Numbered from the stretch's first letter, positions 30,400-43,430 are shown. The stretch is 64,000 nucleotides of DNA from Paraspadella gotoi (GCA_051294375.1 CM119267.1:3925260-3989259); one strand, 5' to 3'. A program made the numbers and translations. The notes: a model not told the origin generated them from the letters alone.

Positions 30400-30599
30400 T
30401 TTTTCTCCTTTTTTTTCTCTTTTTTATTTCCTTTTCTTTTTTTTTCGGGATTCTCTCTTTGCTCGTCTTTTTTTTTCTCGACGACCATTGGACCGTTTTT
30501 GTCCCCGACAAAAATGGAATTCTCGACGGGAGAGGGCGAGGGGGGGGGAATGATGGGGAAGGGGATGAGGAGGACTTGGTGTTAGGGGGGGGATCGTAG

Positions 30600-31420
30600 G
30601 TAATGGATGGAAAAGGATATATCAAGTTTAAGAATAGTTTATTTTATATGCTATATGAGCTATCAATACGTAAATTAGATTAATAACTCCCTCTATACAA
30701 TTTATATAATCGAAACATGATACCACGACATTGATAAGAAAGTCAAAGTCAGAGTCAGAGTACCTGGCTTCCCTATCAATAAAGTGGTATAAAGTTTCAA
30801 ATAATGTATGAAAAGACCACTTCCTTAAGTATGTTATTATCTTGTAAGAGGTATGAAAGTCTTAACTCACCAAAGTCTGTCCAAACTGAGGGACAAGATA
30901 GCCTAGCATTTATATTGGTGATAACAATATCATTGAATAACACAATCTCATTTCATATTCAATTATAAGTTCGTCCCTTAAACATTTAGAAAGAGTTGAA
31001 CTTGGAGAAAAAAGGGCGGGAGAAGGAGACAGTCGGGAAGGGAATGGATTCTGGGATGGACGTCCATTGTCCAATGTCAATTGTCCAATCTACATCAATA
31101 AATGAACGGCGCAATGGATTTGAGAGAGAGTTAAGTTCGCGAATAATGATCGGAGAAGGTTGTCAAATTGATTGATTGAAAGAAAGAAAATGCCTACGTT
31201 TGAATGTGAGCGACGGAGAAATGAACAAAGATCGATTCTTTTTTTAAGTGAATTTTTTTTTTTAACAAGTTCACTTTGAATTTGGATATTTTTTCCCGAC
31301 GAAAGAAATATCTTTTTTTAATAAATATTCTTATAAGACAATAAAAAAAATTTTTTCGATAAGCAAGAACGGAAACTGTGTTGAGCCGAAGTGACTTTCT
31401 TAGCCCTTCTTTTATTTTTT
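30600..31420. other. Gene-free AT-rich DNA with a dispersed repeat piece
   Basis: TACCTGGCTTCCCTATCAAT at 30,760 followed by AAAGTGGTATAAAG parallels 16,634-16,660; the CTATCAACGAAGTGG at 53,251 is a third, weaker relative. Otherwise nothing is recognised. Confidence 0.4.
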
Positions 31421-31423
31421 ATA

Positions 31424-31620
31424 GTTTTATGATTTCCTGAAGGCGGCGCTAGGAGTCACTTCGATTTAGGGTTTTTTCATGTCTTAACAAATGAGCAACA
31501 GACTAAAGACGAATAAGTAATTGAGACTGACCGACGGACAGATATGCCCACCGACCGACAGACCGACCGAAAAGTGTCGCTTAGAGTTGCTCCGAGAGTA
31601 CTCGCGGCGCAACTAAAAAA
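31424..31620 (+). mobile_element. Short dispersed repeat with GTACTCGCGG end, copy 2
   Basis: Second copy of the family at 25,979. The end palindrome has one mismatch (CCGAGAGTACTCGCGG), and the A-rich tail is longer. Confidence 0.6.
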
Positions 31621-31861
31621 AAAAACAACGAATGAGACGATTATATTTATAATGAATACATACTTAACCCAAAAAAAGACGAAATTTGAAGAGCTGGTAC
31701 ATTTTTTTATACATGCAAACTGTTTACATATCTACGAATTATGGGGAAAAAACGACAAGGATAACAAAAACAATAACAAGGATAACAACAACGACAACGA
31801 ACCTCGGTGAGAACCGAATAATTTCTCTTCCGCTGCGAATTTGGTCTCAGTGGATTCACGA

Positions 31862-32152
31862 GGTGGCGCTGGTGTCGCCCGACGCAGAGGCCAAAAAGAG
31901 GCCGACGCAAAGGCAGAAGTAAAGGCCAACGTAGAGGCCGACGCAGAGGCCAACGCAAAGGCCAAAGTAAAGGCCAACACAGAGGCCAACGCAGAGGCCA
32001 ACGCAGAGGCCGATGCAAAGGCCAAAGTAAAGGCCAACACAGAGGCCAACGCAGAGGCCAACGCAAAGGCCAAAGTAAAGGCCAACACAGAGGCCGATGC
32101 AAAGGCCGAAGTAAAGGCCAATGCAGAGGCCGACATAGAGGCCAACGCATAA
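31862..32152. repeat. 12-bp GAGGCCAACGCA minisatellite
   Basis: About 24 units of (G/A)(A)GGCC(A/G)A(C/A)(G/A)(C/T)A, with variants GAGGCCAACGCA, AAGGCCAAAGTA and GAGGCCGACGCA arranged in a higher-order pattern (..KAKV KANT EANA EANA..). The unit is a multiple of three, so the plus frame from 31,841 stays open as EANA/KAKV/KANT tetrapeptides. The minus frames (RWPL repeats) stay open too. No ATG begins the plus frame. Confidence 0.85.
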
Positions 32153-32255
32153 GTGGAATCAGATTCTAACATTGGGGCAAGGTAAATGTCACATGTGCAG
32201 GCGGTCAACCCCTCGGGCCGGACCGAATACCCAATCACAGACCCAAAAAATTAAA

Positions 32256-32555
32256 TCTAGTAGTAAAAAAATCTTAAAAGCAATAGAGATCGAGCCGCTT
32301 TTGATGGTAACCAAATATTGATGCGATGAATAACCAATAATTGATGCGATGATAACAAAATAACTGATGTGATGATAATCAAATGATTGATGCGATGATA
32401 GTCATTCATTGATGTGATGATAATCATTCATTGATATGATGATAATCATTCATTGATGCGATGATAGTCATTCAATTGACGCGATGAATCATTCATCGTA
32501 ATAAAAACAAACAAATGCGTGTATGAATGAAAGAGAGAGAGAAGAAGAGAGAGAA

Positions 32556-32587
<32 letters not shown>

Positions 32588-32729
32588 GCTGGTCAGTTTT
32601 CACTCTCGTTTATATAAAGAATAATCAGAATTTTTAGAAAAAAAATCCACAAAAATCTCGGTTGTAAATTTGGGATTTTTTTGAGAAAAAAGCGCGGAAT
32701 AAATGGCGGAATAAATAGAGAGAGAGAAG

Positions 32730-32771
<42 letters not shown>

Positions 32772-33943
32772 AGATAGAGAGAAGCTGGACCGCCCTGCAG
32801 AGCTGAACTCGTTTTCGACGTATCTGAGTAGGACAAACTCTTTCCTTTCTAATATTTTTTTTACTTATCAAAAAAAATTTATGTCCTCATCTTAAAAAAG
32901 TTTAATCTTGAATGAAATTTTAGATTGTTCTTTTTTTTTAAGAAGAAACCAGACCGAGGTCAAATTTCATATTTGCATATTTAACTAATTTATAAATATT
33001 TATCCCAACTCAAATAATTATTATTTTAAAAAAGGATAAAAATTATTAATATATACACTAAAAAAAATTTACAAATTTAAAATTGTAAAAAATTATAGAA
33101 TAACAAAAAAATAATGTTTAATTTGACTATATCTCTCTTCTCAACTCCTATTTAGATATAATTTGCCAATAGTGGGCCGACCGGTCCAAATTACAGTAAT
33201 AAACAAAACAAAAATTTTTTTTTTAGAAAATTATATATGCAATTAAATTAACCCGCGCAATTGCCGGACATATAGCAGGTATATGTATATGTATATGTGA
33301 CATTGCCTGCATTATAAGTTATTTTTCCTTTTTTCTAAATGAGAGAGAGAGCCGGAACTCGTTTTATCGTTTATTATTTTTACAAAAAAAGAATAGAAGA
33401 GAGAAAGAGAGAGAGAGACAGAGAGAAAAAGAGAGAGAGAGAGAGAGAGAGAAGAAGCCGGAACTCGTTTACTCGTTACTGGTGAAAAAAAAAAGAGAGA
33501 GAGAGGAGAGAGAGAGAGAGAGAAGAGAGGAAGAGAGAGAGAAAGAAAAGAGAGAGAGAAGAGAGAGAAGAGGAAGGTTCCGCCAACGATACGCAATATT
33601 AGTCATCTGTTTATATCGGCGTGATCTCGTCAAGTTGAATTTTTATACATCGTAACGTTTCCGTTGCCATCAAAAACGCGTTATTAGGTCATGTTCTCTC
33701 GACATTGTTTACTCGTTGCCCCGCAACGGCCACGAATCCAGGTCAAGTAAGTTATTCTTAACATTTTCCCAAAAAAATCCACGCAAATCTCAGATGTTAA
33801 ATTTGGGATTTTGTATTGAGAAAGAAGCGCGGAATAAATGCGATAATAAAAGTTTTAGAAGGATGAAATAATAAGAATTTTTAAAAAAACGGTCGGTAAA
33901 AAAAAGTGAATAATTTTTTTTTTGTAAAAAAAAAAAAAAAGAG

Positions 33944-33996
<53 letters not shown>

Positions 33997-34830
33997 GGAG
34001 GAGACGGAGGGAGAGAGAGCCTGAACTCGTTTTTTTAAACGATTCAGAAAAGCAGCGGTCTGATCAAAATATATATGTTTTTTAGAAAGAAAAAAATAAT
34101 CAGAATTTTCAAAAACGGACGATCACGCAAGAGATCGTACAGAGAGAGACAGACGCACACAAGAGAAGACAGAGAGAGACTGAACTCGTTTTTAAACGAT
34201 TCAGAAAAGGCAGGGCCTAAAAATAAATAAAGAAAGGCAAAAAATGTTACAATGGTTTACAATTGGATTTTTCCAATTTTTTCCAATCGCAGCTTGTAAA
34301 AGATTTTTTTTATTTGTATTAAAATTAAGATAGCTTCTCATTAAAAAAATCCTTTGAGTTCCCATTTTTTATTAAAAATTTTAAAAAATTTTTGAATTTC
34401 ATCTTCTATATTATATACTGCAATATGTAAATTAGATTAAAGCATTTTCTATATACTAATTTGGATATTATATGAGTCTATATAATCTCATTTGCATATT
34501 GCAGTAAATCATAATAAAGTGGAAATTCAAACAAAAATACTTAAATCCAAATGTAATAAGAAAATATCAAAGCTATTTCAAGATGAGAAGCCATATCTAA
34601 ATTTTTTAACTTACTATGAATGCACACTTTTGTAAAACTTTATCATAATTCATAATAATTTTTATTTTAAAAAAACGGTAAGTCCCTGCCAAACCTATAA
34701 AAGCGTAGTAGTTTTTATATAGAAAACAGCGTGACGGACGACGACGCGACGACGACGACGACGTACGTCACAAAGAAGCAACCCTAAACATTATGAGCCT
34801 GACCCGGCTTCGCCGGTCAAGGCTCGATAA
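32256..34830 (+). repeat. Composite dispersed repeat, copy B
   Basis: Same order as copy A at 16,120-19,015: the TGATGCGATGATAA array (32,310-32,500), the GGCTGG..CAGTTTTC and CTCTCGTTTATATAAAGAAT block, modules CGG(A/T)TGTAAATTTGGG with GCGCGGAATAAATG (about 32,655 and 33,790), and GCGTTATTAGGTCATGTTC (33,680; also 17,441). Then come the AT-rich right part and the terminal (GAC)n, TACGTCACAAAGAAGCAA and GACCCGGC-ttc-GCCGGTC. No pyrimidine insert or N gap interrupts it. GA arrays differ in number and length. Confidence 0.6.
33945..33995. repeat. (GA)n microsatellite in composite repeat B
   Basis: GA array after an A-run, followed by GACGGAGGAGACGGAGG. Confidence 0.9.
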
Positions 34831-34975
34831 ATATACTATTAATTTCTGGGTTTTTTCATAAGGTCGTAACTTATCTTTTTAAAAATGGAGCGAGTGCATT
34901 CTCACCTTTTCCCAACCCCGCTTTTTATTTTAATCCTTTTTTCGACCTTTTCCTCCAGTTTCCTCTGTTGCTATC

Positions 34976-34993
34976 AGAGAGAGAGAGAGAGAA

Positions 34994-35040
<47 letters not shown>
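34976..35040. repeat. (GA)n microsatellite
   Basis: GA array with GAAAGGG and AAA interruptions. Confidence 0.93.
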
Positions 35041-35167
35041 ATCGTCCCTTCCTGACCCGAAAACAACTCATTTATTCCGGTCAGACCCTTTCGCCCCTTC
35101 ATGACCCCAGGATGACCTTTATTATACTCTGGTCAATATTAAGCATCTTCTGCCGACCCAGAGTTTT

Positions 35168-35169
<2 letters not shown>

Positions 35170-35219
<50 letters not shown>
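35170..35219. repeat. (CT)n microsatellite
   Basis: About 25 CT units, opposite in strand to the GA array 130 bases upstream. The two arrays form an inverted pair that could pair as a hairpin. Confidence 0.95.
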
Positions 35220-35221
<2 letters not shown>

Positions 35222-36270
35222 GTCTCTTCGTCGTATCGGAGATTTATTCTTTCGCTCCGAAAAACAGAGACAGAGTCGCTCTATCTCTCGCTTTTTGCAT
35301 TTTATGTCGTCATCTCAGAATTTCTTTATGTATCTTTTCCCGTCATTCGAAGTTTCTTTGCGTTGCTCGTAATCAAATAATTTATGACGTCATTTAAATA
35401 TTTGATATTAAATAATTTATCTGTTAGTATTTGAATATGTTATTAAAATATATTTTCTTCGCATTTATCATTTTTCATCATAAATAAATTTCTTTTTAAG
35501 CTTTCCACGTCATCAAAGAATTCCGCCACCGTAGCCGCCTCCGCGCGACTGCGCTTCCACCTCCGCGCGACGGCGCCGCTGTTGATTTACGAACCCGTGA
35601 CGATCAAAATACATTTCTTAACGTATTTTTTCAGTCCATTCTCCATTTTCGCAATTTTACTGGACTTTATATCGCCTTTCCATTCAAGATATTGTAGATA
35701 GAGGCCTCCTCCCCGGGCCTTCTCTTCTCCCTCTCAACGTCTTGGAGATCGGCTTCACACTTTAAGTCTCACGGTCTCGGGCTCCACGAACCTTCCCTTT
35801 CCTCTCTCCCAATTTTATGTTCCTTTATTCCCCTTATTATAACTGCATCTTTATTACCGTTATACATCATCACTTTACTTGCCTCTTTTTCCTGACGAGA
35901 GCATAGATAGACCCTTACCATAGATAGATACTTTTAGAGCCATTTCCTTTTCTGCCCTTTTTCAAATAATCGTATCATATTGTCGTGGAGGGTGAAATCG
36001 CTCTCTCTTCTCCCGTCTTACTCTCTCTCCTCTATCTCTCTCGTTTTTTTCTCAGGGGTTGTTGCATCCAGTTAAGGCCAACAACGCCTGAAAATTACGT
36101 CCAAAACCGAATAAACAAGCAAAAGTTACTAAATAATCGGAAATGGAGCCTCAAGCTCCTGTTTGCAATCTTAAACATAAACACAAATGGTCAACCCAAA
36201 AACGCTTATTAGAAAATTAACAAAAATCTTGTAAGTTTATAAAATTACTTTACCATCTTTTTTTAATAAA
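35220..36270. other. Gene-free spacer with a small GC-rich patch
   Basis: CCTCCGCGCGAC is repeated (35,537 and 35,562) in a short GC-rich patch. The remainder is AT- and pyrimidine-rich. No gene supported. Confidence 0.4.
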
Positions 36271-36579
36271 ATGGCAAATGATGTTGAGAAGCAAACAAGG
36301 GCATATTGTTTGGTTTTAAAAATTTTAAAGTATTTTAAAAGATCAAAATTCAAATGCTGGCGAAGTAATATTGCAGTCCCAAACAATATACCAAGCCTTG
36401 CAATCTTAAATCCGCGATACAGAGCAAGAAGAAAGTTTATTCGTTTTGAAAATATTATACTAAATGGAAGAGAAAGATTATTATGGAACCGCATACAATC
36501 AAACCAGCTTGTACATTAGATGAAATATTTTTAAAATTCTATGCTGAAATATCAGATAAACACGAATATCTCCTAACCA

Positions 36580-39010
36580 ATCTTTGCTGGAGATCCTAAT
36601 TCTTCACAACTCTTTACTAGGTGGAAGATTACCACACACACAAGGTGCAGCATCTGTTATCTTCATATCTCTACATACAAACTATTTCGGGCTACATCGG
36701 AGATTTCTACACCATTAGTAGTCAACTGGTGAAGCAAATGTCTTGGATATCGTTTAACGACGGTCAGTCTGTCCACAAAGATTGAATCCAGTACGGTCCT
36801 AGATGAACGTAGGATCAGATCATTTGCCCTTCTTACACTGAACTTTTACCTTAAATATTATATACACACAAAGCTACTCCTAAAACTACAGATTGAATAA
36901 AATTTCGCGAAAACATTAAAAAGAAAATTCACTGTATAAACAGATCGTGTTTCTAATACCAATGAATTTAGAATAAAAAGATTGGAAACCTTTTCAAACT
37001 TATCATTAATTCTTAATAACAAAAAGTACTGTACAAAAACCCACCTTCACCAAAAATGCAATAAAATAGACATATCACACAAAACCTTGTCAAAAAGGAA
37101 AAGAAGAATGTCTCAGAAAAAATTTGCAATTACAGAGAAAATGTTTTTTTCAGGCTCCACCTAAACATCAAACAGGAATATAATTACACTCCTGCGCAAA
37201 GTTTTACAACATATGCAAACAAACGTGTTTAGCGGAACACTACAATATGAAGTAAAAGAATACTTTCTGAAAAGACGCTGCGAAAAAATGGAAAATGATC
37301 AATATATAATTATTTAGTTTACAGATCAATGCTACTGTCGTCGCGATGGGATCAGTAGCAGAGGACAATGCTGCTAACGCTCAGAACGTTTTTTGGCAGA
37401 AACATTAGAAGGTATGTTAGGCACTAACGGTACCAGAAAAGAAGACTGGGCAAAATAAAATAAAAAAATTTGTCGCCGGATAATCATGCACATCTGTCAC
37501 CCAGCAACAATCAAAAGAAATTAATGACCCTGAATTGAATCTTTTTATTAAAGATGCTCCGATTGGATAAACCGCTAATTGAAATAATCAAAACACTTAA
37601 GATAAGATCTGCAGCTGGGTAGATTTTGTAACCATCCTCATGCTTCGTAATTTGCCCGATAGAAAGCTTGTTGACTCTGGCAACAATACTATATGAAAGT
37701 TGTTTTCCGTTTTTGGGTAACTTTCCCCGAGTGTTGGAAACCTGGCCCTGATTCGTAATTCCTAAAAGTGGTAAAGACGCTAACAACTCCAGAAATTAAT
37801 CGACCCAGTAGCCTTTTGTCCTGTCTCTGCGGACAAACTTCTTGAAAGGTTAATTCTTCCGGACTAATTACGATGTTAAAAGCTGCAGGTGCAGAAATTC
37901 TCTTGCGAATCAGGATATCGAAAGGACGATCTGCCCCTGAAAACATGTCCGATTTAATTGAAGACTCCACAGATGCTTTAAAGCCCAGAGCTGCCAACCA
38001 TACCTTGGTCACTCTCGATTACAGCATAAGGCCTTTGATAACATCTGGAGCATCGATTGGACTTCGTTACAAGCTAATTAGGTCTGGAATATCTAAACGA
38101 TACTGTCGTGTCTTTCTTAACATCCCTTTCTAAGCTAATAGAAGCTTCTGCGTCGTCAGTCGAGGTGAGCAATCACGGAGAGCTTATGATTCTGTGTGGA
38201 TCTCCACAGAAGGAAGCGGTTCTCAGTCCCTGAATATTATTTGCTTCTTTACGTCGGTGACTTACCCATTTTCTGCCCCAAGGCCATTAAGCATTACACA
38301 ATCATCTCATCCTACGTTCATCCGATCATATCAAGATCACAGAAGATAATTCACCTCTCGATCAACTGATTTCAAGGTGGTGCCTCTTGATGTTTATGAG
38401 AGTGCTGCAACACATATCGCAGACGATAACGCTTTGTGGGCTTTCCATCTAAAAGAACTCCGCATATACGCAGCAACAGGCTCAACGGACAACACTTCAT
38501 AAATTGAAACAGAGGTGCGAACTGTGGTTTTCTAGATCTTTGTCCAGATAAATCTAACTGTATATTATACAAGAGTTTTTAATCTTTTTTAACTTTCTCG
38601 CGCTTAATTTAAAACTTATTTTGGCTAGACCAAATTTCCAAATGTGTGACAACGTGAAAGTTTTAGCGGAGTGTATCAATTGATAAAATTCTTCGGACAT
38701 TTACGTCTAATGAATTTATTTAAAAAAGCAAAATGGTAAAAATTCTGGCAATCAATAGACTTCGCGTTTTGTACTGGGAATCAATATCGTTAGTCATATC
38801 AACTATTTCAAAGTCTTATAGTTTTCTTATTTTCATACCTCTCTCCTTGTCTTCCTGTATGCTCGGTAATTATCACTGGATTGAAATTTGATCGCTTCAA
38901 TTAAATGAGCCATCGTATTTTTCAAAATTTAACCTAGTCATACTCCTATGTGCGAGCATATTAAGATGCCGCAGGCCAAATAATTATCATGATATGTTAA
39001 GAACTTGGCT
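36580..39010 (+). pseudogene. Non-LTR (LINE) retrotransposon, CR1/Jockey-like, decayed
   Basis: Motifs follow in order on the plus strand but in shifting frames. Endonuclease: GDPN at 36,589-36,600 (family GDFN), then NVLDIV, then GSDHLPF at 36,812-36,830. RT: IPKSGKDANNSRN at 37,758-37,797, KLLERLI at about 37,835, then GRSAPENMSDLIEDSTDAL. Palm motif A is LDYS..AFDNIW from 38,011, followed by LRYKLIRSGISKRYC. GSPQKEAVLSP is at 38,199 (family GxPQGxxLSP), LLYVGDLP at 38,245, and motif C ADD at 38,419-38,427. Then come LKQRCELWFS and VKIL...YWESISLVISTISKSY near 38,735-38,820. Many frameshifts and stops make it dead. Sequence at 36,270-36,520 may be its upstream part. Confidence 0.78.
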
Positions 39011-39899
39011 GAACGGAGAATTGAAAAGAATTATCCCGAGGAATCAACCATTTGAACGAATGCTATTAACATATTAAATTCTAATACTATTCAGACAACA
39101 TTTCACGCATATCGAAACGCTGTTCGGGTGGATTCAATTCTATCACCAAAGGCGAAATACATCGCATCATCGTAATTGGCAAGATTTCATGCATGATGAA
39201 TCCTATCCGTAACTTAAATGTAATAAGAGCTTTTCTCTCATCGCTTATTCGTTTCTCTATCTTGCGCGTGCCTAAAGCCCATTGCGAATCGAGAAATCAA
39301 AATTCACAATTCTCAGTCCTCCCAACTTATCTTTATCGCTAAAGTATCCAGTGTAATCGCGCGCACAAAAATAGTCTCTCCTGGTTATTCTTCGGGGGCT
39401 GATTTCGGACCTTATTTCAGTAGCCATTTCAGGTTTAATTTAGAATTATATTTTTTTTTAAATTAAAAGATTAGGCTAAGATTAAAGGTTAGGGATTTGG
39501 TTAGGAATTAGGTGGGATTAGATCAAAAATAATAAGAGAGAGAGAGAGGTTTTATAAGCCTTAAGAATATATATTTAGGATAAATATAAGGTTAAAATAC
39601 AAATTCTAGGATACAACAACCAGAAATAACGCACTATCGTCACGGCAAATAGATCAATTTTCCCGATACCTACATTAATCCGATACATCAATTCCCACTT
39701 CTTTTCTTTACCCTTTTTTTTTTGCTTCCTCCTCCTCTTCTCTTTCCTCTAACTCTTCTCTTCTCTTTGTTCCTAGTATCGTCTTTCTACCATTCTCGTT
39801 TCTCCTTCTCTCCTTTTCAAAAGTTATCCTATGTCCAATATCATCTTTTTCCAATTCCACCAAACATTTTTTCATCCGGGCTTCTTTCACGCGCCCGCA

Positions 39900-40520
39900 A
39901 ACAGGGGGGGGAGAGAGAAGGGGGGAGATGGGGGGACGAGGATGAGAGAGGGAGAGGGGGGAGAGAAGAGAGAAGAGAGAGAAGAGGAGGGGAGAGAGAG
40001 AGAGAGGGGGGAGGACTGGACGAAAAGCATTGTGTTCAATCTTATAATTTTCTATAGGAAAAAATAATCAAAGAACAGCAGAAAGGCTAATGATGTCTTT
40101 GGAGGAAAAGAGAAAGAAAAAAAGAAAGAAGAGAAAGAAAAAAGAAAAGAAGAAATTAAAAAAAGAAAAAGAAAAGAAAGAAGAAGAGAGAAAGAAAGGA
40201 AACAAGAGAAACAAAAGAAACAAAGAGAAACGAAGTTTACAAAGAAAAGAAAATAAGGAAAAGAAAGGAAAAGAAAGAAGCAAATTGAAATAAAAGAAGT
40301 AAATTAGAGTAACAAAAAAACAGAGAACAAAGAAAAGAAAAAAACAAAAGATAAAAAACAAAGTTAGGAAAAAAATAATTAAAACAAAAAATTTTAAAAA
40401 AGTAAAAGGAATGAAGAATAAGAGACAAAATAAAGAAAAAATTTTAAAACCGTAAAGAAAAGAAGAATAAGATGAAAATGAAAAATAAGAAAAAAGAATC
40501 AAAAATCAACTAGATCTCTG
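39900..40520. repeat. Polypurine low-complexity tract
   Basis: GGGG/GAGA-rich start, then about 480 bases of (A/G)-only sequence built from AAAGAAAAGAAAG words. Long phenylalanine-rich minus frames are artefacts. Confidence 0.85.
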
Positions 40521-40697
40521 TAGTAGAAATAACACAAGATTCCCTCAGCATGAAAAAAATAAAAACCCGCCGAGTGAAAGACTGACCGACCTGAAACAGA
40601 TAAGAAAAGATCGCAAAAAAAAAAGACAAAAGAAAAACCCACCAAGAAAATATGAAGTAAAACGAAAAAGGAAAAATCAAAGGACAAAAGGAAGGAA

Positions 40698-41030
40698 CAA
40701 GGGCTATTTTCCCAGAACGCCCAATTTCATGCTTGAATTTATAATTAAGTTAATTTTTTTATTAAAAGATATAGTTAAGGGTCACTGGTTATGGGATAAG
40801 GATAGCGTAATAGGTGTGAAGATTAAAGTTAGGGATTAAAGTTAGTGATGAGCCTTAAGGTAGTGAGTTTGCGGCAATAAAAGTTTATGGCTAAAGGTTA
40901 GGGGCTTAGAAATTAAGCTTATACCTTTGGGTTATAAGTTTGATATATAATTACAATTAAATATTAAAGATAAACTAAATTATGGGCGTACAAGGAAAAG
41001 AAATGCGGCGCTCTGCAGAAAGAGACGAGA
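40698..41030 (+). mobile_element. Telomere-like-core short element, copy 3
   Basis: Left end GGGCTATTTTCCCAGAACGC then CCAATTTCAT; interior has GGTTAGGGG/TTAAGGGTCA words; right end AAATGCGGCGCTCTGCAGAA, a degenerate inverse of the left end. Its counterpart in the right block copy is 43,110-43,430. Confidence 0.45.
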
Positions 41031-41851
41031 GAAGTAACTTTTTTTTTTTTTGTTTTTGAGTTTTTTTGTTCGTTTTAGTTGTTTTTGAATGCCAGCCATC
41101 TGCTAAAGAGTCCGTTATATTGAACATATTCGTCGTTTACGTGGTGTCGAAGCGTTTAATTGAATCTCCGCGCGGCCGGAATTCTTTACAGCCTTCCTAT
41201 TATCTTCCTTCGATTTCAGCCTGGGCGTCAATTTTATTTTTAATTCTCCGTCTCTATTTCGCGGGTAAGATTTTGTTTTTTAGGAATGCAGTCTTCACTG
41301 TTGGTTTGTTTGTATTTGAACAGCTCGCTGACGACCTGTGTTGTCTGACTCGTACTCAGCTCACGACTGGGCGCCAACGCAATTGTATAATTAATCATTA
41401 TAGTAGTATTGAACGCATTATTTTGGGGACTTGAAAAGAAGATTAAGCCTGAAATTGCTATCATAGTGTGGCGGGAAAGCGGCTTGACGAATAGAGATAG
41501 TTTTTCCGCTCATTTCATAGACGCTAATCGCCATTATAATAGGCGTTTTTTACGTGATCGATAATCGGCCAATGTGACGGTTGCAGACAAAATCAACCCT
41601 TAAATCTGGAAGAGGCGGGGAACATCTCAGCGTTGTGGTCTAACTCTGTTATTGACGTTCAGCCAAACGACGCAACTGCCCTCATTTGCGCGCCAAACAA
41701 ACTCCAAGATTGCGGGAGCTCGCGTTTTCGTAACAATCGCAAAACTGCAAAACTTATCCCGCCAACTGCCGAGACCGGATCGCTGCTCTTTGACGACGAA
41801 CATTTATTACATATTATTGCTAAGTCAATGCAATATGAAGAATGAAGAAAC

Positions 41852-41876
41852 NNNNNNNNNNNNNNNNNNNNNNNNN
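41852..41876. other. Assembly gap, 25 N
   Basis: Separates the two copies of the 2.4-kb block. Confidence 0.99.
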
Positions 41877-42366
41877 TCCTGGTTATTTGGGGGGGGGTGA
41901 TTTTCGGCCTTATTTTCCCAGTACGCCCCATTTCAGGTTTAATTTAGAATTATATTTTTTTTAAATTAAAGATTAGGCTTAAGATAAAGGTTAGGGATTT
42001 GGTAAGGAATTAGGTGGGATTAAGATCAAAAATAATAGTTTAGGGTTAGGAATGTTTTATAGCGTTAAGAATATATTTAGGATAAATATTAAGGTTAAAA
42101 TAAAATTCTAGGATAAACCAACAGAAATAAGGCAATCTCGGAAAAGAGATTCTAATTTTCCGTACCTACATTATATCCGATACATCAATTCCCACTTCTT
42201 TTCTTTAACCCTTTTTTTTTTGCTTCCTCCTCTTCTTCCTCTTCCTCCTACTCTTCCTCTTCCTCTTTGTTTCCTCGTTCCTAGTCTCGTCTTTCCTACC
42301 ATTCGTTTTCTCCTTCTTCTCCTTTTCAAAAGTTATCCTTCCAAATATCATCTTTTTCCCAATTCC

Positions 42367-42845
42367 NNNNNNNNNNNNNNNNNNNNNNNNNNNNNNNNNN
42401 NNNNNNNNNNNNNNNNNNNNNNNNNNNNNNNNNNNNNNNNNNNNNNNNNNNNNNNNNNNNNNNNNNNNNNNNNNNNNNNNNNNNNNNNNNNNNNNNNNNN
42501 NNNNNNNNNNNNNNNNNNNNNNNNNNNNNNNNNNNNNNNNNNNNNNNNNNNNNNNNNNNNNNNNNNNNNNNNNNNNNNNNNNNNNNNNNNNNNNNNNNNN
42601 NNNNNNNNNNNNNNNNNNNNNNNNNNNNNNNNNNNNNNNNNNNNNNNNNNNNNNNNNNNNNNNNNNNNNNNNNNNNNNNNNNNNNNNNNNNNNNNNNNNN
42701 NNNNNNNNNNNNNNNNNNNNNNNNNNNNNNNNNNNNNNNNNNNNNNNNNNNNNNNNNNNNNNNNNNNNNNNNNNNNNNNNNNNNNNNNNNNNNNNNNNNN
42801 NNNNNNNNNNNNNNNNNNNNNNNNNNNNNNNNNNNNNNNNNNNNN
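42367..42845. other. Assembly gap, 479 N
   Basis: Replaces the polypurine tract that the left copy has at about 39,860-40,440. Confidence 0.99.
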
Positions 42846-43109
42846 AGAAATAAAGAATGAAAAAAAAATAAGAAAAAAAAAATAAAGAAAGAAAGAAAAA
42901 AAAATCAAATCAACTCGATTTCTGTATAAAATAACAAAAGATTCCCTCAGCATGAAAAAAAAAATAAAAACCCGCGAGTGAAAGACTGACCGACTGAAAA
43001 CAGATAAGAAAAAGATGCGCAAAAACAAAAGACAAAAGAAAAAACCCAAGAAGAAAATATGAAGTAACAAAAGGGGAAAAAAAAATCAAAGGACAAAAGG
43101 AGAGAAAAG

Positions 43110-43430
43110 GGCCTTATTTTCCCAGAACGCCCAATTTCATCTTGAATTTAAAATTAAGTTAACTTTTTTAATTAAAAGATTAGGTTAAGGGTCATGGTTA
43201 TGGATAAGGATAGGTAATAGGTTGAAGATTAAAGTTAGGGATTAAGTTAGTGATGAGCCTTAAGGTATAGAGTTTGGGCATAAAAGTTTATGGCTAAAGG
43301 TTAGGGTTAGAAATTAAGCTTATACATTGGGTTATAAGTTTTGATATATAATTAAATTAAATATTAAAGATAAACTTAAATTCTGGGGTAAAGGAATAGA
43401 AATTGGGCGCTCTGAGAAAATAGAGACGAG
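43110..43430 (+). mobile_element. Telomere-like-core short element, copy 4
   Basis: About 320 bases: GGGCCTTATTTTCCCAGAAC / GCCCAATTTCAT on the left and AGAAATTGGGCGCTCTGAGA / AAATAG on the right are inverted copies. The interior carries TTAAGGGTCATGG and TTAGGGTTAG words. No coding capacity. Confidence 0.5.

Larger units (their letters stand above)
39385..41851. repeat. 2.4-kb duplicated block, left copy
   Basis: From CTCCTGGTTATT to the 25-N gap, it matches 41,877-44,165 in order: TTTCAGGTTTAATTTAGAAT, TTAGGGATTTGGT, the CTTCCTCCTCCTC tract, the GA/AG-rich 39,900-40,480 part, GCATGAAAAAAATAAAAACC, CCCAGAACGCCCAATTTCAT, AAAGAGTCCGTTATATTGAA, TTCAGCCAAACGACGCAACT, and so on. The copies differ by many small indels, and a GA insertion near 39,533 is private to the left copy. 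No supported gene. Confidence 0.85.
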
